Of a stretch of DNA of 64,000 nucleotides, positions 21,710 through 31,227 are shown piece by piece; the first letter of the stretch is position 1; the number at the start of each line of letters is the position of its first letter. Source of the DNA: Prorocentrum cordatum. Taxonomy: Eukaryota > Sar > Dinophyceae > Prorocentrales > Prorocentraceae. The position numbers and the translations under genes are program-made. The notes beneath the pieces are model-generated. The model was not told the origin of the DNA. It saw only the letters and a list, made by a program, of their open reading frames with translations, and did no database searches. The stretch lies in contig CAUYUJ010000758.1 of NCBI GenBank assembly GCA_963575745.1, positions 261,979 through 325,978 of the forward strand. The letters are read 5' to 3'.

Positions 21710-23256
21710 TCACCTGGCCCTCTTGGCCGCACGGGCCGCGCGAGCGTTGGCCAGCAAGGCGAGCCAGCACTCCTCCCGCAACCGCGCGTGCTCTGCCCGC
21801 CCGCGCTCCAGCTCGCCCTGCAGCTTGTGCAGCCTAAGCTCCGGTCAGCGCCTGGCAATGAGGTCCGCCGCCCGTTGCCCATCGTCCGCGCGCGGCGGGA
21901 GCCACGATCACCACCATGAGGGCCCACGCACGCGGCCCACGCAGGACCGCAACGTGCCTTCGTCGACGTGCTCCTCCTCGCCGTCCTTTTCGCCCGCGCT
22001 CGTGCCGCCGCCCTCGGAGGAGCCGCGCTCGTCGTCCTCGGACCGCGCCACGACGTACTCGTCATCCTCAGCCTCATCCTGGACGACCTCGGACTCCTCG
22101 GACCCCGCGGTCTCCTTCATGCGCCGCCTCGCGGCGGCGGCCTTCTGTGCCAGCCAGCACCGCACCAGCCCCTGCAGGCGGCGGACTGCCGCCACGCGTG
22201 CTGCCTTCCGCTCCGCCTCAGCCTCCCTGCCCACGACGCAGCTGTGCGGGCTGCGAGGTCCTGGGCAGCCTCCCAGCGCACGGCACGGCCTGCACGGGCA
22301 CCCCGCTCCTGCGCATTCTCTTTGCGCTCCTGCTGCTGCCGCTGCTCCTGGGCGGCTGCAGCGATGTCGGCCATCGCCTGGACCAGGCCAGCCGCGCGCT
22401 GCCCACGGGCACCGCTGCCCTGGCAACGACCTGCAGCGGCGCCAGCACTCGCAGGCTCGATGCCCATCAGCCGCTGCTCATCTTTGGCCCGCTCTGTGGC
22501 ATTCGCCGGCAGCCCATCGTCGCCATTCATCGTCGCACCCCTCGGAAACGACCCCTCGCGAAACAGTCGCCACCACGCTCGCCGCAGCGGGCTGCGGCCC
22601 GTTGCCGCCCTCGGCTACGACCTCGGGCTCGTCCTCGTCGCAGCCGCCGTCGAGCGGCGCGAAACGGGCGACGTGCCCTCGGGAAGCCTCGCCGCCACCC
22701 GTCGGCCGCGCCTTGGCACGGCGACTCGGCACTCGGACCTCCCAGGGCCAGCTCGTGGAGCAGGACCTGCACGTCGCCCCTCACTTCGTTCGGGGGCACG
22801 TGCGGTGGGGCCTCGCGCCGCAGCGTTTGCCCTGGCCCCCGCTCTGCTTCGGGCTCCGCCGCCGCCGGCCGCAGGAGGGCCAAGAGCTCCTGCCCTCGGC
22901 GCACCTCGGCCGCCACGACCCCCGCGCCCATCGCGCCCGCGGCCGGCACCTCACAGGCCGGCGCCCACTGGTGGATGAAGATCCCGACCACGGGCGGCGG
23001 CCCCTGGCAAACCGTCCCGCACGAGCACTAACGCCCGCCCCCAGAGAGCACGGCTGATAGCCCGCCGCCGCAAGCCATGGAGGCAAGGGGGGGGAGAGGA
23101 TGCGGCCAAAGTGCCGTCGAACCGGCGGGTTTAGCACCGCGCGCCACCGCTAACGACGTGCGTGTTCCCACCCCAACCCGCCGCGCGCCCCGAGGAGACC
23201 GCGCGAGCGGGGCGGCGCCACTGAGCCAGACAGGCTTGAGCCAAAATGGATACAGA
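21710..23256 (-). pseudogene. Spliced-leader-tagged retrogene: IQ-like and coiled-coil protein, frameshifted
   Basis: Downstream of the spliced-leader relic (23235-23256) the minus strand gives coherent protein sequence in shifting frames. In order these are PNEVRGDVQVLLHELALGG (~22.79 kb), HVARFAPLDGGCDEDEPEVV (~22.66 kb), NGDDGLPANATERAKDEQRL with a Gln/Glu-rich AAAAQEQRQQQERKENAQER helix (22.53-22.2 kb), and an IQ-motif-like RRLQGLVRCWLAQK (~22.18 kb). An acidic segment (EDDEYVVARSEDDERGSSEG) follows. The last part is a coiled coil (LRLHKLQGELERGRAEHARL) ending at a TGA near 21710. No intron-like interruption is seen. A leader fused to an apparently intronless gene fits reverse transcription of a trans-spliced mRNA followed by reintegration. 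The family is unknown. At least three frame changes make it a probable pseudogene. Confidence 0.6.
23235..23256 (-). other. Relict dinoflagellate spliced leader (22 nt)
   Basis: The minus strand reads TCTGTATCCATTTTGGCTC then AAG. The known dinoflagellate leader is DCCGTAGCCATTTTGGCTC then AAG, so 20 of 22 positions match, including the whole 15-nt 3' half. No SL-RNA gene features (Sm site, downstream stem) follow, so this is read as a leader copied from mRNA. Confidence 0.85.
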
Positions 23257-23261
23257 ATATA

Positions 23262-23578
23262 TGGGGTGCAACCTACGTTGTGCAATCGATGTGGTGCAAC
23301 ATGTGCGGTGCAACATGTCTTGTACAATCTATGTTGTTCACCACATGTTGTACAATCCATGTTATACAAATTATAATGGGCAATCTACTTGGTACGATCT
23401 ACGTGGGGCAATCTAAGTGGTGCAAGCAATGCGGTGCAATATATGCGGTGCAATCGATGTGGTGCAATTTATGTGGTGCACTCTATGTTGTGCAATCCAC
23501 GTTGTGCAATCCATGCTGGACAATCTATGCTGTGTGTGCAATCTGTGTTGCGCAATCGATGTGTGGTGCAATCTAACG
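23262..23578 (+). repeat. 15-bp satellite (TGTGGTGCAATCTA)
   Basis: About 20 imperfect units of TGYGGTGCAATCTA(C/T)G, abutting the spliced-leader relic. Sparse copies of the same unit appear at 10.1 kb and around the TA repeat at 18.6 kb. Confidence 0.85.
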
Positions 23579-24000
23579 GCGGCGCGAGCGGCGACGGGGC
23601 GGCGACGGAAGCTACATAACCACCTACATATCCGCCAAACCGGCATGCATGCCCAGACGACGGGTGGCGCCGAGGCGGCGACGGGGAGGCGACGGCGGCC
23701 ACATAGCGCCAGACCGGAACGCAGGCCCAATTCCATTGAAAAACAAATCAGAACCCCGAAATGCAAGCATTGCTAGGGGAAACCGGAACAAGAACCATGT
23801 TCTTCGCCTCGTCGGGCTCTCTCTTGGAGGTTTTTTTTCTTTTTGAAATCCTTGCGGGCTGTCTTGGAAGCCCCTCGAGCCGTCTTGAGGCCGTCTGGGG
23901 GCCCCGTGTGCCGTCTTGGATCATGTTTGGCTGTCTCGGTGTCGCCTCGTCTGTATTGAAAGCCGTCTTGGAAACCATCTTCGCCGCCTGGAATCGGCTA
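23579..24000. other. No gene; short GGCCGTCTTGGA array in the right half
   Basis: 23585-23700 repeats GGCGGCGACGG phrases. 23850-23990 carries GCCGTCTTGGA units, the reverse form of the AAGACGGCC family. Confidence 0.6.
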
Positions 24001-24001
24001 C

Positions 24002-24170
24002 ACGTAAGAGTGACCCTGGGTAAGAGTGACCTTTGGTGCGCGGCTTTGTGGGGTCCGCGGGGAGACCAAACCTGGGCGCGCAAGCCGCTGCTACCGCTCC
24101 GTTTTCAGCCATCTAGGGGCCCATCTGCGCCCGCACCAAAGGTCACTCCGGCGAAAGGTCACTCGTACGT
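24002..24170. mobile_element. ~170-bp foldback MITE
   Basis: Left end ACGTAAGAGTGACC, then a variable 8-9 nt, then AGTGACCTTTGGTGCG. Right end, reverse complemented, ACGTACGAGTGACC, then AGTGACCTTTGGTGCG. The ~39-nt inverted ends are flanked by CTA on both sides, counting one outer base each. A TA- or CTA-type duplication would suggest a Tc1/mariner- or Harbinger-like origin. The interior is non-coding. Confidence 0.65.
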
Positions 24171-24329
24171 CTAGTCGGTGGAAGCGAATCACAATGCCGG
24201 AGAGCAACTTCAGCGAGGGCGTTCTTCTAAGAGGGGCGCCGGGCAGGGCGGGCGGCTCCATGGAGCACCCAACAAGTCTTTCGGGGTAACACACGAACCA
24301 TGTGACACGCTCGCATGGTACCGACACGG

Positions 24330-24540
24330 TGGCGGAGGTGTATGTGTGTATATAGAAATGTACATACGCACGCTATACACAGGGGTACGTTTACGTGTGC
24401 CTACATGTGTACATACAACAGGTACGTCACACCGAACAGCACACAGTGCGCACCACCTCCACCCAACGACACAGTCACACACACACACACACACGCATTT
24501 ACATATTTACATCTCCACACACATACACACCTTGTTCTCC
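24330..24540. repeat. TACATGTGTACAT / (CA)n microsatellite region
   Basis: GTRTATA/TACATAC sequence, then (CA)9 at ~24476-24495. Confidence 0.85.
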
Positions 24541-25280
24541 GCCAGCGACGTGACGTACTGTCGCAATGGCAAACGCGGGCTGCATAGAAGCGAATCGCAC
24601 TCAGCATTGTAGCGTTGTCAAAGAGGAAGCGGTGGCGAGCACACATGCTCACACGTTCTTTGGCGTCGCGGCCCCTTGCGCAGCGACAGGGCGTCCAACG
24701 TCGGAGAAGAGAACGCGTGCGCGCGACTAGCTGCCAAACCCTCAAAACACTCATCACGAGCAGCGCCGCGCCAGCCATAGGTCCTCCGGGCTTGGACGAC
24801 CGGGGGGGAGACGACCCAGCTGTAAAAGGGGCAGGACCGGGCAAACGGGGCCGAAAGCCAGCAGTGGCGGCGAGGACACCGCAAAGGCTGCACCACAGAG
24901 GTCGCGTTGCCAGCAGGACCCTCGGGTCGCCAGAAAGTCGGACGAGGAGCCGCTTTCCCGAAGGCCCAACGGGGACGGCCACGCCCTGGCAATGTGGAGG
25001 GGGGGGGGTGTGCACAGGTCGAGGGCGCGCCGCTGGATGCCCCCAAGGGGGGGGGTGTCCGTGACCCCGCCCCCCTCCCACCGTTTCCCCGGTCCGCCGC
25101 TGCCGGCGAACCCCCCCCCTTCCTTCCCGACCCGTCGTCGGCGGACCCCCCCCTTCCGTGGAGGTTGTATCCCCTCCCCCTGGAAAATATGTCTTCCCTA
25201 CAGATTTACAGTGACATGGATCCTGTGGGTGCGGGGCTCGCTCCAACCACAATGAGACCGATGTGAACACTTCTGACATC
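24541..25280. other. No gene seen; GC-rich with G and C homopolymers
   Basis: Runs of 7-9 G or C occur at ~25003, 25046 and 25109. Readings on either strand show no family pattern. Confidence 0.5.
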
Positions 25281-25284
25281 AAAA

Positions 25285-25670
25285 CACGATTTCTTTGCAT
25301 CTGGTTTGCACCATCCCGACGTGACTTCTACTGGAATCAACTTGAAATCATGTGGGTCTGGGCTCTGCTCCATTCCTATTGACATCCCGTTGAAAATGTT
25401 CTGGATGTGGGATCTTACCATAGAAATGTGGAACTTCACATGAAATACTGCACCGAACGGGGCTGCAACGATCTTACTACCGCTTGTGTTCCTCTGATTC
25501 GGGGGCCTACGACTGGAGACTCCCATTGAAAACCGTCACAAAGGGGATGCTGTTGTAACCAGCCACAAAGGGATTCTTTTTTTGGCGGACGTGCAAGATG
25601 GCCGAAGAACCAGGGGGTGACAGCCAACATAAAAAAAACAAAAAAATACCCTGTGACGTACCCAACCCGT
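25285..25670 (+). mobile_element. SINE-like ~520-bp repeat, 5'-truncated copy 1
   Basis: Shares TTTGCATCTGGTTTGCACCA, TCCCGACGTGACTTCTACTG, ATGGCCGAAGAACCAGGGGG and an A-rich tail with the copies at 27.11, 27.67 and 44.41 kb. No tRNA-like box A/B is recognised. Confidence 0.7.
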
Positions 25671-25771
25671 TCGTATCATGGGAAACGAAGAGTTGGCCGA
25701 AACTTGCACGGACAATCAAATGGCAGGATCCGTTGTTTGATATGTAAGCTACTTGGGACAAGCTCAGCAGC

Positions 25772-26985
25772 CCTCGAAAGTGGCGACAGTTTCACATATC
25801 GCAGCCCCCAGCAGCCCTCGAAACGCAGCGACGAGCGAGGTAAGAAAGTGGCGACAGTTTCACAGATCGCAGCCCCCCAGGGATGGCGAGGTCCCATTTG
25901 AATCCGCCGTGGTACCCACTGTGCTGGGCCCCCCAGCAGGCCTCGAAAGTGGCGACAGTTTCACAGATCGCAGCCCCCCAGGGATGGCGAGGTCCCATTT
26001 GAATCCGCCGTGGGTACCCACTGTGCTGGGCCCCCCAGCAGGCCTCGAAAGTGGCGACAGTTTCACAGATCGCGAGGTTGAATCCGCCGTGGGTGCACAC
26101 TGTGCTGGGCCCCCCAGCAGGCCTCGAAAGTGGCGACAGTTTCACAGATCGCAGCCCCCCAGGGATGGCGAGGTCCCATTTGAATCCGCCGCGGGTGCAC
26201 ACTGTGCTGGGCCCCCCAGCAGGCCTCGAAAGTGGCGACAGTTTCACAGATCGCAGCCCCCCAGGGATGGCGAGGGAAACAGCTGGGCCCCCCAGCAGGC
26301 CTCGAAAGTGGCGACAGTTTCACAGATCGCAGCCCCCCAGGGATGGCGAGGTCCCATTTGAAGTGTGCTGGGCCCCCCAGCAGCCCCTCGAAAGTGGCGA
26401 CAGTTTCACAGATCGCAGCCCCCCAGGGATGGCGAGGTCCCATTTGAATCCGCCGCGGGTGCACACTGTGCTGGGCCCCCCAGCAGGCCTCGAAAGTGGC
26501 GACAGTTTCACAGATCGCAGCCCCCCAGGGATGGCGAGGTCCCATTTGAATCCGCCGTGGGTGCACACTGTGCTGGGCCCCCCAGCAGGCCTCGAAAGTG
26601 GCGACAGTTTCACAGATCGCAGCCCCCCAGGGATGGCGAGGTCCCATTTGAATCCGCCGCGGGTGCACACTGTGCTGGGCCCCCCAGCAGGCCTCGAAAG
26701 TGGCGACAGTTTCACAGATCGCAGCCCCCCAGGGATGGCGAGGTCCCATTTGAATCCGCCGCGGGTGCACACTGTGCTGGGCCCCCCAGCCCCCGAGTTT
26801 CACAGATCGCAGCCTCGAAAGTGGCGCACACAGTTTGGCACAGATCGCAGCCCCCCAAGGATGGCGAGGTCCCATTTGAACCCGCCGCGGGTGCACACTG
26901 TGCTGGCCCCCCCCAGCAGGCCTCGAAAGTGGCGACAGTTTCACATATCGCAGCCCCCCAGCTGGCACGCAGCGACGAGCGAGGC
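25772..26985 (+). repeat. 102-bp satellite array, about 12 units
   Basis: The CCTCGAAAGTGGCGACAG landmark recurs at 25941, 26043, 26122, 26224, 26300, 26386, 26488, 26590 and 26692, with irregular units to ~26930. Full units are 102 bp (34 codons) and nearly identical; some are deleted to 76-86 bp. Because 102 is a multiple of three, long ORFs of up to 356 codons run through it on both strands and are artefacts. CGCAGCGACGAGCGAGG sits near both array ends (~25822 and ~26970). Confidence 0.95.
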
Positions 26986-27111
26986 AAAAGGCAAGGGGGA
27001 AGAGAGGGGCGGGAAGGAAGGAAGGAAGGTTCGCGCGAGCAGTGCTCTATTCAAAACGAGAACCCAACGCAGGAGGGTTGGGAAAAAAAGAAAACGCCTG
27101 ATCTCATCATA

Positions 27112-27673
27112 TGTTCACTGATTCATTGTGGTTGGCGGCCCAGTGGGCCTAATCAAAAGGATCTCTGGCAATGGCGTTTCAAAAGGATGCCTTTGTGGCA
27201 GATTTACAGATTCATTTCATTCGTGTCAAAGTCGATCGGGAGTCCACAGGGCCGCCAGCCACGAAAACCAACCAACACATTCAGTCCCAGGCGTTTCTTT
27301 CTTTGCTCCTGATTTGCATCATCCCGATGTGACCTCTATTGGAGTCAGCTTCAAATCATCTGGGTCTTGGCTCTACCCCATTCCTATTTACATCCGATTG
27401 GGAATCTTCTGGATCTCACCGCAGAGTATGGAACTTCACATGAAATCCTGCACCGAACGGAGCTGCAAAGATCCTACTACCGCTTGAATTACTCTGAGGC
27501 GGGGGCCTACGACGGAAGGCTCCTATTGAAAACCGTCGCACGGGGGGATGCTTTTGTATGCCGCCACAGAGGGACTCCCTTTGTGGCGGACGTACAAGAT
27601 GGCCGAAGAACCAGGGGGTGGCAGCCAACAAAAAAAACAATAAAAAGGAAAAACAGAATACGCCTGCTATCAT
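27112..27673 (+). mobile_element. SINE-like ~520-bp repeat, copy 2
   Basis: Starts TGTTCACTGATTCATTGTGG, then TTGGCGGCCCAGTGGGCC, and ends GATGGCCGAAGAACCAGG followed by an A-rich tail (27628-27660). A near-identical copy follows immediately. The A-rich 3' end and dispersed copies suggest a retroposon. The promoter type is unclear and there is no coding capacity. Confidence 0.75.
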
Positions 27674-28190
27674 CAGATGTTCACTGATTCATTGTGGTTG
27701 GCGGCCCAGTGGGCCTAATCAAAATAATCTCTGGTAATGGCTTTTCAAACAGATACCTTGTGTGGCAGATTTGCAGATTCATTTCATTCGTGTCAAAGTC
27801 AATCGGGAGTCCACAGGGCCGCCAGCAACGAAAAACAACCAAGGCACTCAGTCCCAGGCGTTTCTTTATTTGCTCCTGATTTGCACCATCCCGATGTGAC
27901 CCCTGTTGGAGTCACCTTGAAATCATCTGGGTCTGGGCTCTACTCCATTCCTAATTACATCCGATTGGGAATATTCTGGATCTCACCGCAGAGTATGGAA
28001 CTTCACATGAAATCCTGCACCGAACGGAGCTGAAAAGGCCCTGCTACAGCTTGAATTACTCTGACTCGGGGGCCTACGACGGAAGGCTCCTATTGAAAAC
28101 CGTCGCACGGGGGGATGCTTTTGTATGCCGCCACACAGGGACTCCCTTTGAGGCGGACGTACAAGATGGCCGAATCACCACGGGGTGTCA
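27674..28190 (+). mobile_element. SINE-like ~520-bp repeat, copy 3 (tandem to copy 2)
   Basis: Highly similar to copy 2. Its 3' end runs into the TATG microsatellite instead of an A-rich tail. Confidence 0.75.
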
Positions 28191-28196
28191 ACTCCA

Positions 28197-28285
28197 GTAT
28201 GTATGTATGTATGCATGGTTGTATGTATGTATGCATGCAAGCATGCATGCACGCATGCATGCATGTATGTATGTATGTATGTATG

Positions 28286-28317
<32 letters not shown>

Positions 28318-28375
28318 TGTATGTATGTATATGGGTATGTATGTGTGTGCATGTATGTATGTATGTATGTATGTA

Positions 28376-28414
<39 letters not shown>

Positions 28415-28870
28415 ATGTATGTATGTATGTATGTATATATGTATGCATGTATGTATGTATGTATGTATGTATGTGTATATATATATATGCAAGTCTGCAC
28501 GTATGCATGTATGTATGCATGTGTGTATGTATATATATATATGTATATCTGTATATGTATGTATGCATGTATGTATGTACGTATGTACGTATGCACGCAT
28601 GTATGTATGCATGTATGTATGTATATCTATGTATGTATGTATGTATGCATGTATGTATATATGTATGTATAACTGTATGTATGTATATACGTATGCATGC
28701 ATGCATGCAGGACTGTAATGCGCGTGTGTATGTATGTATGCATGCATGCATATATGTACGTATGTATTCACAATATACACATACACACATAGACAAGTAT
28801 ATATATATATATATATGTATAGTCACATATGCATACATATATATATATATATATATACATATAAATATAT

Positions 28871-28904
<34 letters not shown>

Positions 28905-28935
28905 CTATGTATATATACATACATACACACCTACA
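28197..28935. repeat. (TATG)n / (TCTG)n / (TA)n microsatellite tract
   Basis: 28197-28760 is mostly TATG, with ATGC variants and a pure TCTG run at ~28377-28413. 28796-28920 is TA/CATA repeats. Met/Cys/Val or His/Thr readings are artefacts. Confidence 0.95.
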
Positions 28936-28974
28936 ACTACAGATCCATTCAAACAAATCCGTAAGGAGCTTGGT

Positions 28975-29390
28975 GGGTTGGAGGGGGCCCCCGGCTCCCC
29001 GAGCCCCCCGGAAGAACCCGAAACGGCACGGGAAGGCGCCCGGAGAGCCCGGAAACGGCACTGGAACTCCCCAGAAGAGCCCCGAGACGGCCCCAGGAGG
29101 CCCCGAAGCGACCAGAGACAGCCCCGAGGTGGCCCGAGACAGCCTTCAGACGGCCTGAAATGCTCCCAAGAAGGCCTCATAAGCCACCAAGACGCCCCAG
29201 GACGGCTCCGAGGGGACACCCTAAGAGGACCCCAAGAAGCCAAAATCGTAGATTGTCCGTGGGTGTCCTACGGATTCTGAGATTCTCGCGCTCTCAACCG
29301 TCTGGAATCCAAGACGGCCCAAGAGGCCTCCAGGATCGCCCCGAGACGGCCCATGAGGAGCCCAAGATAGCCCCAAAACAGCCCCAGAGG
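28975..29390 (+). repeat. CCAAGACGGCC array, left part (interrupted by the copia element)
   Basis: Units such as CCCCGAGACGGCCC and CCAAGACGCCCCAGGACGGC end at AGAGG (29386-29390). The array resumes at 37609 beyond the retrotransposon. Confidence 0.8.
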
Positions 29391-29758
29391 TGCAAATCTT
29401 AGTAGGCAAGCCTGAGCAGGTTATACATATTACATGACATACATGGGCCTCTCGTGTATACAGGCCCTTAGTTGCGGGGCCCCAAAATGGTGCACCCTAT
29501 GAGGCTCTGGAGTTTTCTTGGGATAGTTGCAGTGGCACGGGTTCCGTGGAGGAGCCATTCTAACATGCACGTGTTAGACGTGACAATCTGTTGCATATTC
29601 TTTTCTCCGTTTGCCATTATATCAAGCGGGCGCCCCCTCGCTTGTGCTCGCGGGCACATGTTTTGACAGTGGCTCTGTGAGCAGAGCCCGGTCGGATGGT
29701 CGACCGTGTGGGAGAAAAGAGAGTTTGAGACGCTGTGCGTATTCCGCAACGACTTGCA
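29391..29758 (+). repeat. Copia 5' LTR
   Basis: Begins TGCAAATCTTAGTAGG and ends CGCAACGACTTGCA, with canonical TG..CA. It matches 37240-37608. Confidence 0.95.
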
Positions 29759-29774
29759 TGGTAGCAGGAGCTCG
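29759..29774 (+). promoter_or_regulatory. Primer-binding site for reverse transcription
   Basis: TGGTAGCAGGAGCTCG starts directly after the LTR. Its complement ends in CCA, as a tRNA 3' end would, and resembles the iMet-type sites of copia elements. Confidence 0.65.
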
Positions 29775-29807
29775 TGGTTGACACGAAGATCCACGGAAAA
29801 CACCGCG

Positions 29808-30311
29808 ATGAAGGAGGAACATCGCGGCGACAAAGTGCCAGGCTGGGATGGAGATCCAAAGACCTGGTGAACCTATCGACGGAAGGCCCTCCAGTACCAG
29901 GAGGGCACGAAGAGACAAGACAGGTACTTGTGTGGCCCGAGGCTAGAGGCAAGACTCACGGGCAGGGCTGAGGTTGCAGTTGAGCGCTGTAAGCCAGGAT
30001 GGCTCTCCATAGATGACGGTGTGGAGCGACTCCTGGCGTGGCTGGAGCGCCGCTGCTCGCGCCAGGCGGTCCCAGACGTGGGCCAGGAGCTGGAGACGTT
30101 CCTAGTCAAGACCAGGCGCAGGAAACTCGAGCCAATGCAGCAGTGGACCGACAGATTCGAGAACGGGTACCAGTACCTTCGACGAGCACTGGCACGGGCA
30201 CTCGGCCACCCGACTCAGAGTCCCCCCTCGACGTCAAGCTGGACCCCCAGACCATGGAGATGGGTTGAAGTCGAAAGGGACGAAGATGACGAGGGCCCGA
30301 GCTGGACGTGA
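29808..30311 (+). pseudogene. gag: Gag, N-terminal part, with in-frame TGA
   Basis: The frame opens at ATG 29808 (MKEEHRGDKVPGWDGDPKTW), meets TGA at 29868-29870, and continues as TYRRKALQYQEGTKRQDRYL, then LTGRAEVAVERCKPGW, DGVERLLAWLERRC and EPMQQWTDRFENGY. This W..Y..LL.GL/R-type helical pattern matches copia-type Gag/UBN2 capsid regions. The TGA probably replaced CGA (Arg) by CpG deamination. The frame ends at 30311, overlapping the next reading, so at least one frameshift separates it from the nucleocapsid half. Confidence 0.7.
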
Positions 30312-31227
30312 GAGTACACCGATGGCCGAGGAGAAGACGATACAGGGTCGCGCACCTGTAGTATCACCAACGACGATGACGCCGATGCCAGAGGTCTTCC
30401 CGAGCATCGTCCGGGGTTGGCTGATGCTCGCGCGCGCGGGTCTGGACTCCAGGGAGAGATCTGCCATCATGACTGCCACTGGTGGCTCGCTGGAGGTAAG
30501 CACGATCCGTGAGAAGCTGATCTCAGCCTGGGAGGACGATGACCTGGCAGAGCGAGATGGCCATGCTCGATATCCGAAGGCGTACACGGCGCAGATGGGG
30601 GATGATGACCGCACATGGCTCGACGAGGACCATGTGGAGCAGGGTGTGGGCAGCTTCGCGGCGGAGCAGGAGTGCGAGGAGTTCGATGAGGAACATGACA
30701 TGGCCGAGGCGGATGACGAGGAGACCGAGGCGTACATGGCCGCCCAGCAGAAGGAAGCCGAGGCATTGGCTGCACTCCACACGGCCCAGCGAACCCTACG
30801 CCAGGCTCGCGAAGCGCAGGCTGACAGTCGGCTGAGCCGTGGCTTTTACCGCGGTGGCCGGCCAGGTGGTCAAGCAAAAGGCGGTGGCCGAGGAGCTGGC
30901 GGAGGGTTCCCAGCGGGATCTCGCCAGCCGATGGGCAGCCAATACGGAGGTCGAGGGACGATTCAATCCCCGAACAAAGGGCAGAATAAGTGTCCGAGAT
31001 GTGGTGGTAGTCATTGGCTCCAGGATTGCCCTGACCGTCATGATCCTCGCGCCAGCCCCAAGGGGAATAACACGCTCGAGGCAAGCGCGAAGATGGCCAT
31101 CCACACGAAGGAGCTGAAGTTCAACCTAGTGGCCGCCAGGGTCGCCGAGCAAAAGTCTGGGGACTCACCAAGTGAGGCGATGTTCGCGGAACAAGCCATC
31201 CTGGAGGGCAAGGGCATCGTCGACTAA
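30265..31227 (+). pseudogene. gag: Gag C-terminal part (nucleocapsid) reaching the protease active site
   Basis: Contains RGWLMLARAGLDSRERSAI, an acidic coiled-coil region, then an Arg/Gly-rich GFYRGGRPGGQAKGGGRG tail. A zinc knuckle CPRCGGSHWLQDC (CX2CX3HX4C, 30991-31029) follows. The reading stops at TAA 31225-31227, exactly where the aspartic protease motif should be: GIVD, stop, GCTD. One substitution (for example TCA to TAA) in the D-S/T-G triad gives this, so the stop is read as a lesion, although a readthrough stop cannot be excluded. Confidence 0.75.

Noticed and set aside
21570-23057. 495-codon plus-strand ORF
   Set aside because: Antisense shadow of the minus-strand retrogene; Ser/Pro/Arg-rich with no heptads or motifs, whereas the minus strand has coherent coiled-coil sequence and the spliced leader.
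23235-23256. Genuine spliced-leader RNA gene
   Set aside because: After the 22 nt there is no GT donor-type continuation, Sm site or short stem; sequence continues into a coding-like region.
25772-26985. CRISPR-like array
   Set aside because: Regular units, but no short constant repeat alternating with unique spacers, and the context is eukaryotic; it is a satellite.
25753-27312. Several 150-356 codon ORFs on both strands
   Set aside because: The 102-bp satellite period is a multiple of three, so all frames without a stop in the unit stay open.
28051-29280. 409-codon Met/Cys/Tyr-rich ORF
   Set aside because: Encoded by TATG/TA microsatellites; no conserved sequence.
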